DNA of 64,000 nucleotides from Calothrix sp. HK-06 (GTDB lineage Bacteria; Cyanobacteriota; Cyanobacteriia; Cyanobacteriales; Nostocaceae), in assembly GCF_001904745.1 (NCBI RefSeq), contig NZ_MRCD01000007.1:1-64000 (forward strand). Direction: 5' to 3'. Below are positions 37,518 through 46,388 of this stretch, piece after piece; the stretch's first letter is position 1; each line of letters begins with the position of its first letter. Both the position numbers and the translations under genes were made by a program. A model generated the notes under the pieces. The model was not told the origin of the DNA. It worked only from the letters and a program-made list of their open reading frames with translations, and did no database searches.

Positions 37518-38873
37518 TTATCTTCGCACATCTTCCTCTAAGTCTGAGTCTAACTCGTCTAATTCCTCCAAATCTTCATCTAAACCTTCAAAATCCCGCC
37601 CTAATGCCATTTTTTCGTCATACTCCTCATCCTCGTCATATTCCTCATCATACTCGTCTTCAAGAGCTTCAAGTCGTGCTGCTTCCTCTGCCGCTTTGGC
37701 ACGTGCCGCAGCAAATTTAGTATCCTCTCCTTCACGGTCGTACTTTGCTTTATCTTTTATATCTATTTTCCAACCAGTTAGGCGAGCTGCTAACCGAACG
37801 TTTTGCCCTTCCTTACCAATTGCCAAACTTAATTGATCTTCGGCTACTAGTACATGGGTTTGACGAGTTTCGGGATCCATTAGTCGCACTTCGTCAACTC
37901 GTGCAGGACTCAAAGCATTAGCAATATAAGTAGCCGGGTCAGGAGACCAGCGAATTACGTCAATTTTTTCACCGCGCAACTCGTTGACTACAACTTGAAT
38001 TCTTGATCCCCGTGCCCCAATACAGGCGCCAACAGGGTCAACATCACGGTCTAAAGTATCGACAGCAATTTTGGTTCTTGGACCTACATAACGAGAAGGG
38101 GGATTCGCTTCTCTAGCAACAGCAACTATCCGTACTACTTCGTCTTCAATTTCGGGAACTTCATTAGCAAACAAATATACTACTAAACCAGCATCAGCGC
38201 GAGATACCAATAGCTGGGGTCCACGCTGCTGCCCTTGAGATACTTTCTTTAAATAAACCTTAAATGTTGCATTCGCTCGATAATTATCATTAGGCAATTG
38301 TTCGCGCTTTGGCAATTCAGCTTCAACTTCAGGTTGCCCAAATCCGCTGCTAACCGCCAAAATTACAGATTGACGCTCAAACCGCAGTACACGCGCTTGT
38401 AATACCGAACTTTCTAAGTCTTGAAACTCTTCTTGCACCATTTGACGCTGCTGGTCGCGAAGCTTTTGCGCTAGCACTTGCTTTGTTTGCATCGCTGCCA
38501 TGCGTCCAAACTCTTCTTTTTTGTCAGGGGTAACATCAAGAATTACTTCTTGCCCTAACTCAGCTCCCTCACCACCCATGTCTTTGACTTGTTCGAGTGA
38601 GATTTCATGGTCTGAGTTCACGACTTGTTCAACAATTGTTTTGGTAGCAACGACGCGAAAACCTTGGTCTTCGATATCAAGCTGAACGTCAAAATTATCG
38701 AAATAATCTTCATCAAACTGTCTACGCTCCATATTTTGAGCGCGTCGATAACGTTCGTATCCTTTTAGCAATGCTTCGCGAATTGCTGCTTGTACAGCCG
38801 AACGAGGTAAATTACGCTCACGGCTTATACTTTCGATAAGTTCTTTTAATCCCTGTAACTCAATCATTGACAT
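37518..38873 (-). CDS. nusA: Transcription elongation/termination factor NusA
   Basis: 451 residues. The NusA N-terminal RNA-polymerase-binding domain (MSMIELQGLKELIESISRE, about 1-130) is followed by S1 (about 135-205), KH1 and KH2 (about 215-365, with DPVGACIGARGSRIQVVVNE and EDQLSLAIGKEGQNVRLAAR), and a long acidic tail of Asp, Glu and Tyr replacing the AR repeats of proteobacteria, as usual in cyanobacteria. The start is the ATG at 38873: GGAGA lies nine bases upstream, between it and an alternative TTG at 38888. Confidence 0.97.
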   Translation of the reverse strand: MSMIELQGLKELIESISRERNLPRSAVQAAIREALLKGYERYRRAQNMERRQFDEDYFDNFDVQLDIEDQGFRVVATKTIVEQVVNSDHEISLEQVKDMGGEGAELGQEVILDVTPDKKEEFGRMAAMQTKQVLAQKLRDQQRQMVQEEFQDLESSVLQARVLRFERQSVILAVSSGFGQPEVEAELPKREQLPNDNYRANATFKVYLKKVSQGQQRGPQLLVSRADAGLVVYLFANEVPEIEDEVVRIVAVAREANPPSRYVGPRTKIAVDTLDRDVDPVGACIGARGSRIQVVVNELRGEKIDVIRWSPDPATYIANALSPARVDEVRLMDPETRQTHVLVAEDQLSLAIGKEGQNVRLAARLTGWKIDIKDKAKYDREGEDTKFAAARAKAAEEAARLEALEDEYDEEYDEDEEYDEKMALGRDFEGLDEDLEELDELDSDLEEDVRR

Positions 38874-39158
38874 AGTGAAAATCTCCAAAGAATCGATTTT
38901 AATTTAATTGTTTAGTTGTTTAGTTGTTGGTAGTAATTGTGAGTTGCATAGTTGATATTTAAATTTGCCGTGAAAGTTGAGTGCGTGTAACCCTTGCATC
39001 TCACACTTTGAGATGCAAGCTGAAATAACCACGCAAAAGGAGGCGCACGCCGACTAGTAACAAACCAATAATCAAGTAGCGCGCGTAAATTCTGCCATTT
39101 GTAGAGCTACCCTTAATATATACATAGGCGCCGTGTGACAGAAAAAATAATTGCGCTT
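38874..39158 (-). other. rimP-nusA gap with stem-loop and a short hydrophobic frame
   Basis: 285-bp gap inside the operon. It holds a perfect stem-loop CTTGCATCTCA (38993-39003) / TGAGATGCAAG (39009-39019). On the minus strand an open frame from about 39156 to about 39001 encodes a protein-like sequence (AYVYIKGSSTNGRIYARYLI, then IGLLLVGVRLLLRGYFSLHL) with a predicted membrane helix, but there is no ATG, GTG or good ribosome site at its head. It may be a small membrane peptide with an unusual start or a remnant. Confidence 0.35.
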
Positions 39159-39626
39159 CTATTTACCTCGACGCTCGTCAAGTTGAACTTTGGTAATTTG
39201 AGAGCGAGGAATCTCAACAATTCTTCCTTTTTGGTTCAAAAAAACTTTATTTTCATCCCTACGAATTAGTTGACCTGCCCAGTCTTGTTGTCCTTCATGG
39301 GGTGGCGAAGTCGAGACAATAACACCAAAGCCTTTAAAGGTTAGGAATTCCCGGTCAGTAGTTAGTTGTCTAGAAATACCAGGACTGGAGATTTCTAACA
39401 CATAAGCATCTGGAATAATCGATGCTGCATCTAATGAGGCTTCTAACGCACGACTCATTCGCTCACAATCGTCTAAACCAGTATCCTGCTCTTTATTACG
39501 AATATCTACCCGTAAAACAGGAGGACGCTGATTTGTATGAAAAACAGCGCCAACAACTTCTAACCCCAGTTCTTCTGCCACTGGTGTCGCCATTTCTATA
39601 ACTTGTGGGACTAACGGATGAGTCAT
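39159..39626 (-). CDS. rimP: Ribosome maturation factor RimP
   Basis: 155 residues from the ATG at 39626 ([20 protein letters not shown]), a length normal for RimP. N-terminal domain with [30 protein letters not shown] and the family hallmark [14 protein letters not shown]; then a C-terminal SH3-like domain ([10 protein letters not shown]...). It acts in 30S subunit assembly. The frame is open upstream to 39689, but that would place a strong terminator-like hairpin inside the coding region, so the inner start is preferred. First gene of the rimP-nusA-ylxR-infB operon. Confidence 0.95.
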   Translation of the reverse strand: MTHPLVPQVIEMATPVAEELGLEVVGAVFHTNQRPPVLRVDIRNKEQDTGLDDCERMSRALEASLDAASIIPDAYVLEISSPGISRQLTTDREFLTFKGFGVIVSTSPPHEGQQDWAGQLIRRDENKVFLNQKGRIVEIPRSQITKVQLDERRGK

Positions 39627-39641
39627 GCAATAAATTCCAAC

Positions 39642-39666
39642 AAAAAAAGTGGGCTGCAACCCACTT
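39642..39666 (-). terminator. Terminator-like hairpin 15 bases before rimP (possible attenuator)
   Basis: On the minus strand AAGTGGG, loop TTGCAG, CCCACTT, then TTTTT: a textbook intrinsic terminator. It is followed after 15 bases by the rimP ATG. A second stem-loop CGAACC / GGTTCG is at 39702-39720. It could end the upstream gene (stop at 39823) or attenuate the nusA operon. Confidence 0.7.
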
Positions 39667-39822
39667 CCTGCGATAAGGATATCTTTCAAGAAGTCTTGTG
39701 ACGAACCGTTAGATGGTTCGCCTCTATAATCGAGTTTAGCGCATTTCTTCCAGAGCGAGAAGCTATAAATTAACTTTCTTTATGAAACGCTTAAAGGGCA
39801 CTCGTATTGCGTCAAAGTCTCC

Positions 39823-41253
39823 CTACTCCCTCTTCGGCAGCACAATTTCTGAATGCACCACTGCTTGAACTTTCATCTTTCGCGTTTGCTCAAGCACTTG
39901 CTGGATATCCTCTTGAGACAAACGCTGTACATAATTAAGTTTTACTTCTTCTAAAAAGTCAGAAACTAGACTTTGCACTTCATCCATTACGTGTTTTTTC
40001 TGCATTTCGGCGCCGAGGGCATCAGTAAAACGTTCTAACAGCTGGCTAGAAAGACTCGCTGAAACTGGGTCTTCGACGGCGCTAATTATCGCATTATATA
40101 GATTTGTGGCAATTTGAGATGCTAACTGTTCGCTGATTTGAGTTTGAAATTGCGAAACACCAGGTAGTACTTGCAAATTTTTATACACTGGTGCTTGATT
40201 TAAGGCGCCTTCGATATTGTGGCGTAAAATAGCGGTAATTTCGGGTTGAATCTTTGGCAAAACTTGATAAATTACCGTTTGCACCAGAATTGTAGAAATT
40301 GCTTCAACTTCATTAACATTATTGAGGTCAATGTAAGGACGAATACTTTCTTTTTGCAGTAACCACCGAGTTAATTCACCCCGCTTTACCGAACCCTGAA
40401 TTTGATTAATGACCCGAACCACAATAATTTCAGTAAGTTCTTCCGCAAAGTTAGATACTATACCTCTATGTACTTGCGTGCGAATCGATTGAAAATTAAT
40501 AATTTTGGCTTTATCAAGACGGATGATAACAGGAATCACACGCAAAGTTTGCCAAAACGGTAATATTAGTAATAAATTATACCAGTGCCAAATAATAGCT
40601 TCAAGCCAGCTAAACTCAGGATGACGACGTTTGATAAAAAAGCTACTGGCTAGCAGTTCCATGCCGAATATTAACGTGAAGGGGAAGTCAATCCAAAAAA
40701 ATTTATCAATAAATTCGCCGTTCTCACCAATTTGGCGGTAGTAGTTGGTAGCAATTAGTGGTTTGATTCTACGATTGAAAAATTCTATTTCTTGATTCCA
40801 CCCCTTTTGCTGTAGGTTTGCTTGACTCCAGAAAGACGCAAATGCTTTCTTAGCAGACTTTTCTCTAGTATGGTCACGCATTCGGTTCTTGATTTTTTCT
40901 AGCGTTCCACTTTTATCTGCCAGTGCAAACGGGTTCGTGTCGATTATCTCACTACTCAGACGTTGTAATTCCTCTAACTGAGCGCCAACAATTTTTGACT
41001 TCAACCCTGTTTGACTAACTTGTTCCGAGACAGTTGTAACTGCTGCCAAATAAGCTTCTGTCTCACGATGAGGTTGTATACCTTTAACTGGGTCATACAA
41101 ACGAGTCAAAGAAGGTAAATTACGTAAGTAAAAATCCCGCCAAGGAGTGTAACTTAAATCAAATAAAACAAATCCTAAATTGATTGTGGCAGTAATAGCC
41201 ATTAATCGCTCAAACCACAGACTCCATCTATTCAGGGGTTTTCGGTTAATCAT
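39823..41253 (-). CDS. Conserved cyanobacterial membrane protein, ion-channel-like
   Basis: 476 residues. One N-terminal hydrophobic span (LMAITATINLGFVLFDLSYT), a soluble helical loop (about 45-170), then two or three spans (FPFTLIFGMELLASSFFIKR; WYNLLLILPFWQTLRVIPVI) followed by a charged stretch RLDKAKIINFQSIRTQVHRG and a long amphipathic C-terminal half. The Arg-spaced segment LRVIPVIIRLDKAK is reminiscent of voltage-sensor-like ion transporters, but no pore motif is seen. I recognise it as a conserved cyanobacterial hypothetical protein and cannot give a function. Confidence 0.75.
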   Translation of the reverse strand: MINRKPLNRWSLWFERLMAITATINLGFVLFDLSYTPWRDFYLRNLPSLTRLYDPVKGIQPHRETEAYLAAVTTVSEQVSQTGLKSKIVGAQLEELQRLSSEIIDTNPFALADKSGTLEKIKNRMRDHTREKSAKKAFASFWSQANLQQKGWNQEIEFFNRRIKPLIATNYYRQIGENGEFIDKFFWIDFPFTLIFGMELLASSFFIKRRHPEFSWLEAIIWHWYNLLLILPFWQTLRVIPVIIRLDKAKIINFQSIRTQVHRGIVSNFAEELTEIIVVRVINQIQGSVKRGELTRWLLQKESIRPYIDLNNVNEVEAISTILVQTVIYQVLPKIQPEITAILRHNIEGALNQAPVYKNLQVLPGVSQFQTQISEQLASQIATNLYNAIISAVEDPVSASLSSQLLERFTDALGAEMQKKHVMDEVQSLVSDFLEEVKLNYVQRLSQEDIQQVLEQTRKMKVQAVVHSEIVLPKRE

Positions 41254-41482
41254 CTTTTTAAATTAGACTTTCATCTACGGGGTATTATTTTTTATACTTA
41301 AAACTTACAGTTATTGGCAAAGATTTTCGTTAACTTAAAGATACCTCTATTGGGGGATGACAGAGCAAAATCACAATAAATTATTTAAATTAAATTAACA
41401 TCAGTAAAAATATTCAAAAATCATCAATAATCAATGAAAAACTAATTACTAACAACAGATTTAATCAACAGGAGTTTTGACC

Positions 41483-42193
41483 ATGTGGTGTGGGATAGGA
41501 AAATCTAGTTTTAGCATAGCAACAGCATGTTTAGTGTCCGCAGCAGTAGTAATATCCGATACAGCGGATGCAGTACGTCAACGTAATTATACACCGCAGC
41601 AATTTCGCGCAGTGTTACGTGGATTAGGTTATGACATCAAAGTTTCCAACGAACCCTTAACAAATGCCGATGCCAAAAAAGCGATTACAGAATTTCAAAC
41701 AGGGTATAGATTAAAACCAGCCGATGGATTAGCAGGCCCAAAAACCCAGGACTTTGCCGCGCAAATTATGCAAATTCTGCAAGCAAACCTCAATGTAGCA
41801 ATGAAACCCAATCCTCCTTTACCTCGTAGCCAATACTACAGTACCAGAACAGAAGCAGTAGTAAGAGCATATCAAAAGAAAAACCAGCTAACCGAAACAG
41901 GAATAGCTGACCTCGCTTTGAGACAAAAGCTCGACCAAGAAACAAGTAACATCCTAGACAAAAAACCAACAACCAGTCCAACAACCAAACCAACCACTAA
42001 ACCAACCACTAAACCAACAACAAGACCAACAGGCAAACCAGTAACTAGACCTACACCAAAACCAACTCCAACCCCAACCCCAACTGAAACCGCGACACCC
42101 GAAACAACACCAACTCCCGAAACAACACCAACTCCCGAAACAACACCAACTCCCGAAACAACACCAACACCAACACCAACACCAACCAGATAA
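41483..42193 (+). CDS. Secreted peptidoglycan-binding protein with Thr-Pro tail
   Basis: 236 residues from the ATG at 41483, which has AGGAG eight bases upstream (the frame's first start is a TTG at 41477). Signal peptide (ACLVSAAVVISDTADA), then two peptidoglycan_binding_1-like repeats (YTPQQFRAVLRGLGYDIKVS... and YSTRTEAVVRAYQKKNQLTE). The last 75 residues are a low-complexity wall-spanning tail of PTTKPTTKP and TPTPETTPTPET units, encoded by short exact DNA repeats. Probably attached to the cell wall in the periplasm. Confidence 0.82.
   Translation: MWCGIGKSSFSIATACLVSAAVVISDTADAVRQRNYTPQQFRAVLRGLGYDIKVSNEPLTNADAKKAITEFQTGYRLKPADGLAGPKTQDFAAQIMQILQANLNVAMKPNPPLPRSQYYSTRTEAVVRAYQKKNQLTETGIADLALRQKLDQETSNILDKKPTTSPTTKPTTKPTTKPTTRPTGKPVTRPTPKPTPTPTPTETATPETTPTPETTPTPETTPTPETTPTPTPTPTR
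41966..42190 (+). repeat. Coding microsatellite for the Thr-Pro tail
   Basis: Tandem 12-bp units (ACCAAACCAACC type, about 41976-42020) followed by four near-exact 18-bp units (CCAACTCCCGAAACAACA, about 42100-42165) and CCAACA triplet-pairs at the end. Length is likely variable between strains. Confidence 0.8.
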
Positions 42194-42305
42194 CCCGTAG
42201 CACAGGCATCCTGCCTGCACAGTCTATGTAATTATATTTACTACACAGGCACAGAGTACACAGAAGGGAGAGGAATTTAGAATTGGCGCCTGTCTCCCAA
42301 AAATT

Positions 42306-42337
42306 AATGACATGGAACATTAGGACTCCATGTCATT
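42306..42337. terminator. Hairpin between convergent genes
   Basis: AATGACATGGA and TCCATGTCATT, 11-bp perfect arms with a 10-nt loop, midway between the stops at 42193 and 42371. Suited to act in both directions. Confidence 0.65.
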
Positions 42338-42370
42338 GATTTATTTGGTATTAATAATAACCTATGTTAA

Positions 42371-43264
42371 TCAATACTTTTGTGTAGGTTCTTCCATTGG
42401 TCTACCTTTAGGAACAGGTAACATCGGGCGCCTGTCATCAAAAGGCATAGGAATGTATTGAACGCTAGGTTTACCGCCTTGAGGTTGTGGGTACATATCC
42501 ATCAAAGTATAAATCGAACGAGGAAGACCAGCAGTTACAGGTAAACCCATTTCGGTAGCTTCTTCCACAGTAATAGGATAATCGTGAGTAACACGCCCAG
42601 TTGTTAAAGCGTCGATAATATTTTCGATATTCTCAGGTAAAACCTTTTGTTTAGGTATGGAATCTTTAAGTAATGTCCGTACAAACCGCTGCACCTGGGC
42701 GATAGCTTTACGCGACAAGTCAGCCATAATTAAAGTTTGGTCATCAATTTCGCCAATTGGTTTATCTTGAACAACCTTAATGATGCTAGCAGCAGGAAAA
42801 TTACCTAACTGTGGGTCAACAGGTCCCAGTACTGCGTTGGCATCCATAACAATTTCATCTGCTGCAAGCGCTAGCATGGTACCGCCGCTCATCGCGTAGT
42901 GTGGTACAAAAACTGTTACTTTAGCAGGATGACGAATCAACGCGCGGGCAATTTGCTCAGTAGCTAGTACCAAACCACCAGGTGTATGTAAAATCAAATC
43001 GATTGGAACATCATCTGGAGTGAGGCGAATTGCGCGTAAAATTTGCTCAGAATCTTCAATAGTAATATAACGAGATAAAGGAATCCCTAGCAAACTGATG
43101 GATTCTTGTCGGTGAATAAGTAAAATCACCCGGCTTTTACGTTCCTGCTGGAACTTTTGTAACGAACTGAAACGACGATACTCTGTTTGGCGCCGTTGCC
43201 AGATAGGTTGCAGCGAGGAGAGCAAAAGAAAAATCCAGAATAAGTCACCGATACCGAAGCCCAT
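42371..43264 (-). CDS. ClpP-fold (SDH/SppA-like) membrane serine protease
   Basis: 297 residues. N-terminal membrane anchor (FGIGDLFWIFLLLSSLQPIW), then a crotonase/ClpP-like domain: ILLIHRQES, LILHTPGGLVLATEQIARAL and VFVPHYAMSGGTMLALAADE. The latter carries the presumed nucleophile Ser next to Gly-Gly (about residue 126), followed by IVMDANAVLGPVDPQLG. This is the SDH-type family with a Ser-Asp/Lys active site. The C-terminus is Pro-rich. Predicted to cut membrane-associated or signal-peptide substrates; the true target is unknown. Confidence 0.85.
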   Translation of the reverse strand: MGFGIGDLFWIFLLLSSLQPIWQRRQTEYRRFSSLQKFQQERKSRVILLIHRQESISLLGIPLSRYITIEDSEQILRAIRLTPDDVPIDLILHTPGGLVLATEQIARALIRHPAKVTVFVPHYAMSGGTMLALAADEIVMDANAVLGPVDPQLGNFPAASIIKVVQDKPIGEIDDQTLIMADLSRKAIAQVQRFVRTLLKDSIPKQKVLPENIENIIDALTTGRVTHDYPITVEEATEMGLPVTAGLPRSIYTLMDMYPQPQGGKPSVQYIPMPFDDRRPMLPVPKGRPMEEPTQKY

Positions 43265-43361
43265 AATTATTAATCTTGGTAAAAAAATAGTAGTTGCCGC
43301 AATTTATTCTGGCAATTTTCGACTAACCACATTTCTACCTAAAGAGTTAATCCTAAATATC

Positions 43362-45209
43362 CTACGACAAATCTTTGTTACGCCAAATTTTAATAGTATC
43401 GTCATCACTAGCACTAACAAGAGTTCGTCCATCGGGGCTAAAGGCTACAGTTCTAATGTAATTATTATGACCGCTTAAAGTACAAATTTCCGTTTCTGTA
43501 CTTACATGCCAAAGTTTAATCGTTTTATCCCAGCTACCACTAGCAAGGATTTGCATATCTCGACTCAGTGCAACAGATGAAACAGCACCTTGGTGTCCTG
43601 TAAACGTTTTTAAAATTCTGCCTGTAACACCGTGCCAAAATTTAATCGTTTTATCGCTGCTACCACTAATAAGAGTTTCACCAGTTGCATCAAAAGTCAG
43701 ACTGTTTACAAAAAACGAATGACCTACCAATGTACGTATTTCCCGACCAGTATTAACTTGCCATAGCTTAATAGTACAATCGGCACCTGATGACGCAATA
43801 CATTGACCATCGGGGCTAAAAGCTACAGATAGCACTGCATCAGTATGGCCCAAAAAGGTATTAATAACATCACCTGTACTAATAAGAGTAAGTTTGATGC
43901 TATAGTCAGAACTTCCACTCGCTAAATACTTTCCATTGGGACTAAAAGCAAGAGAATTAACCCAATTAGTATGAGTGTTTAAAGTACGTATATTTTTACC
44001 AGTATTTAAGAACCACAGTTTAATAGTATTATCCCAACCACCACTAGCAAGTATTTGCCCATCAGGACTAATAGCTACCGTCCAAACTGAGTCACTATGT
44101 CCAGCAAACCAGCGTCCAAAATTGCGGATATTACGACCTGTAGATAAATTCCACAGCTTTATATTATTGTCACCACTACCACTCACAATAAATTTTCCAT
44201 CAGGACTAATTGCCACAGCATGAACCATACCCGCATGTCCTTTAATAGTACGGGTGCATTGCCATGTAAACTGAGGTGTAATTGGTGGTTTGGGTGATTT
44301 AAGTATGATTTTAGGTGGGGGTGTGAGGAGTGATATTGTATTGGATAAGTGTATATCCTCAACATCTATAGGACTAGAAAAACTAGAAAAACTAGATAAA
44401 AGTGATAACCATTCTTTTACAGATTGAGGACGATACTGGGGTTGCATTGCCATTGCTTGCATAATAGCCCGGTCAACACTAGTACTAATATTCGGATTAA
44501 AATGACTTGGTGGTAAAAGTGGTGTATTACGGTTACGTTCGTCAGCACTAGTGGGTACAACACCAGTTAATAATGTGTATAACGTCGCAGCTAAACCATA
44601 AACATCAATATATTCGCCACGTGGCGCCTCAAGTTGATATTGTTCAGGAGGTGCAAACCCTGGAGTTCGATAGACAGTGTGACGCTGCACAACACCAGGT
44701 ATAAATTCTCTAGAAATGCCAAAATCAATTAATACAGCTTCTGGTTTGCCCGCACGAATGATAATATTGCGTGGTTTAATATCCCGATGTAGCAAACCTT
44801 TTTGATGAATAACAGTTAATGCATCTCCAATTTGCTGAGTATATAAAAGCGCTTCTTTCTCTGATAATATACCTTGTTCTCTTAACCGCTTGCCTAAATC
44901 ATCACCTTCGATATACTCCATAACAATACAAGGTAATTCATACTCATCAAAAATATTTTCGATTTGCACAATATGAGGGTGACGACACACTGCAAGACGC
45001 ACTCCTTCCGAGCGAAAATCTTGCCGTAATTTATCGCGGTGTACTTTCCATGTGCGATTATTAAGAACTTCCTCTTTAAGAGTTTTGATTACTCGTAATT
45101 CTGACATTTGGTTCCTCGCTAGGTAAGTTATACCTATTCCCCCTTCACCAAGTTTGGATTCAATGATATAGCGTCCACCAAATAACGATTTTCCTCGGTT
45201 CCAATCCAT
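43362..45209 (-). CDS. Ser/Thr protein kinase with seven C-terminal WD40 repeats
   Basis: 615 residues. Hanks-type kinase domain (about 10-270): glycine loop LGEGGIGITYLA, the VIKTLKEE lysine, catalytic loop HRDIKPRNIII, DFG (IDFGISRE) and APPEQY. A short linker precedes seven WD40 repeats (about 315-610), each with the form HTxxVxSVAFSPDGxxLASGSxDxTIKLW, enough to close one propeller. No membrane span. Kinases of this design are typical of filamentous cyanobacteria; the propeller should bind partner proteins. It is near a second kinase at 46.4 kb but in its own transcription unit. Confidence 0.95.
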   Translation of the reverse strand: MDWNRGKSLFGGRYIIESKLGEGGIGITYLARNQMSELRVIKTLKEEVLNNRTWKVHRDKLRQDFRSEGVRLAVCRHPHIVQIENIFDEYELPCIVMEYIEGDDLGKRLREQGILSEKEALLYTQQIGDALTVIHQKGLLHRDIKPRNIIIRAGKPEAVLIDFGISREFIPGVVQRHTVYRTPGFAPPEQYQLEAPRGEYIDVYGLAATLYTLLTGVVPTSADERNRNTPLLPPSHFNPNISTSVDRAIMQAMAMQPQYRPQSVKEWLSLLSSFSSFSSPIDVEDIHLSNTISLLTPPPKIILKSPKPPITPQFTWQCTRTIKGHAGMVHAVAISPDGKFIVSGSGDNNIKLWNLSTGRNIRNFGRWFAGHSDSVWTVAISPDGQILASGGWDNTIKLWFLNTGKNIRTLNTHTNWVNSLAFSPNGKYLASGSSDYSIKLTLISTGDVINTFLGHTDAVLSVAFSPDGQCIASSGADCTIKLWQVNTGREIRTLVGHSFFVNSLTFDATGETLISGSSDKTIKFWHGVTGRILKTFTGHQGAVSSVALSRDMQILASGSWDKTIKLWHVSTETEICTLSGHNNYIRTVAFSPDGRTLVSASDDDTIKIWRNKDLS

Positions 45210-45405
45210 TTTATATTATAAAAAAGCTTGATTTTTCGTATTATTGCCTAACAAACGCACTTTATTCTCTACTTAAATATTTATTGACTTTCAGAACTGT
45301 TATTAACATACATAAACTTAAAATATTCCCAGAGAATGTTTACCAATATCATCATTGGTAAATTTATATTGTTATATTTTGGAAAAGTCTTAAATTAGTA
45401 AAAAT

Positions 45406-46314
45406 ATGCTCAAAAATCTATATTTGAAACAAAAGTTTACAGTATTGCTAATTGTGATATTAGTATTTGGTTTGGGTATAAGTGGATTTACATTGTCATC
45501 TTTACTACGACAAAATGCTAAAAATGACATTGCTTCTACTGGTTTAATGTTAATGGAAGCAATGACTTCAGTACGTAAATATACAAGTACTCAAGTTAAC
45601 CCGGAATTAGTAGACAAATTAGATACAAAATTTTTACCGCAGTCTGTACCTGGTTACTCAGCACGTGAAGTGTTTGAGATATTGCGAGGAAAACAAGATT
45701 ATCGAGACTTTTTCTACAAAGAAGCAACATTAAACCCAACCAATCTGCGTGATAAAGCAGATAGCTTTGAAACAAATTTGGTTAACCAATTTCGTAATGA
45801 TAGAGCATTAAAACAACTAAGTGGTTTTCGGGGGGTTTCAGGTCGAGACATATATTATATAGCCCGTCCTTTATCAGTTTCTGAATCTAGCTGTTTACGA
45901 TGTCACTCAACTCCAGATGTTGCTCCTAAAAGTCAGATTGAGCGTTATGGTAGTGCCAATGGTTTCAACTGGCAATTAAATGAAATTATCGGCGCCCAAG
46001 TTATATCGGCGCCTGCAAGTAAAGTTATAGACAAAGCCAACAAATCATCGTTTGTAATTATTGGTTTAGTATCAGGGGTTTTTATTGCAGTAATATTACT
46101 TGTAAACATATTCTTAAACAGCCAAGTAATTCGCCCACTCAAACGCATAACGCGCGTCGCCGAAGAAGTAAGTACAGGTCATATGGATGTAGAATTTGAC
46201 CAATATTCTAATGACGAAATTGGTAACTTAGCCAAAGCATTTAGACGAATGCAGTTCAGCTTAGAAATGGCAATGCGACGTTTAAAAAAATCACACGGAA
46301 ACACAAAAGCTTAG
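45406..46314 (+). CDS. DUF3365 (Tll0287-like) heme sensor with HAMP domain
   Basis: 302-residue membrane receptor. TM1 (residues about 11-33), an extracytoplasmic DUF3365 domain (about 40-205) with one c-type heme site CLRCH (Cys163, Cys166, His167), TM2 (about 214-238) and a cytoplasmic HAMP linker (about 237-290, VIRPLKRITRVAEEVSTGHM... DEIGNLAKAFRRM). No kinase, cyclase or methyl-accepting domain follows, so the signal must pass to a separate partner. The Tll0287 structure shows a covalent heme in this fold. It is convergent with a Ser/Thr kinase gene. Confidence 0.9.
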   Translation: MLKNLYLKQKFTVLLIVILVFGLGISGFTLSSLLRQNAKNDIASTGLMLMEAMTSVRKYTSTQVNPELVDKLDTKFLPQSVPGYSAREVFEILRGKQDYRDFFYKEATLNPTNLRDKADSFETNLVNQFRNDRALKQLSGFRGVSGRDIYYIARPLSVSESSCLRCHSTPDVAPKSQIERYGSANGFNWQLNEIIGAQVISAPASKVIDKANKSSFVIIGLVSGVFIAVILLVNIFLNSQVIRPLKRITRVAEEVSTGHMDVEFDQYSNDEIGNLAKAFRRMQFSLEMAMRRLKKSHGNTKA

Positions 46315-46317
46315 ATT

Positions 46318-46347
46318 GTAGGTTGGGTGGAGGAACGTAACCCAACA
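46318..46347. repeat. Dispersed GTAGGTTGGGT...AACCCAACA hairpin (copy 2)
   Basis: Lies between the convergent heme-sensor and kinase genes; same unit as at 19206-19235 and 59252-59281. Could serve as bidirectional terminator. Confidence 0.75.
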
Positions 46348-46388
46348 CATAGTTATCAATGTTGGGAACCGAGGCGCCTGCACCCAAG

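Noticed and set aside
37507-37836. 109-residue Ser-rich frame on the plus strand
   Set aside because: Antisense to the acidic tail of nusA.
39627-39689. N-terminal extension of RimP by 21 residues
   Set aside because: It would be encoded by a terminator hairpin and has no counterpart in RimP proteins.
41970-42190. Regular repeats that could be taken for a CRISPR array
   Set aside because: Units are contiguous, in coding frame and have no unique spacers.
41954-42220. 88-residue Trp/Cys/Gly-rich frame on the minus strand
   Set aside because: Pure mirror of the Thr-Pro tail repeats of the peptidoglycan-binding protein.
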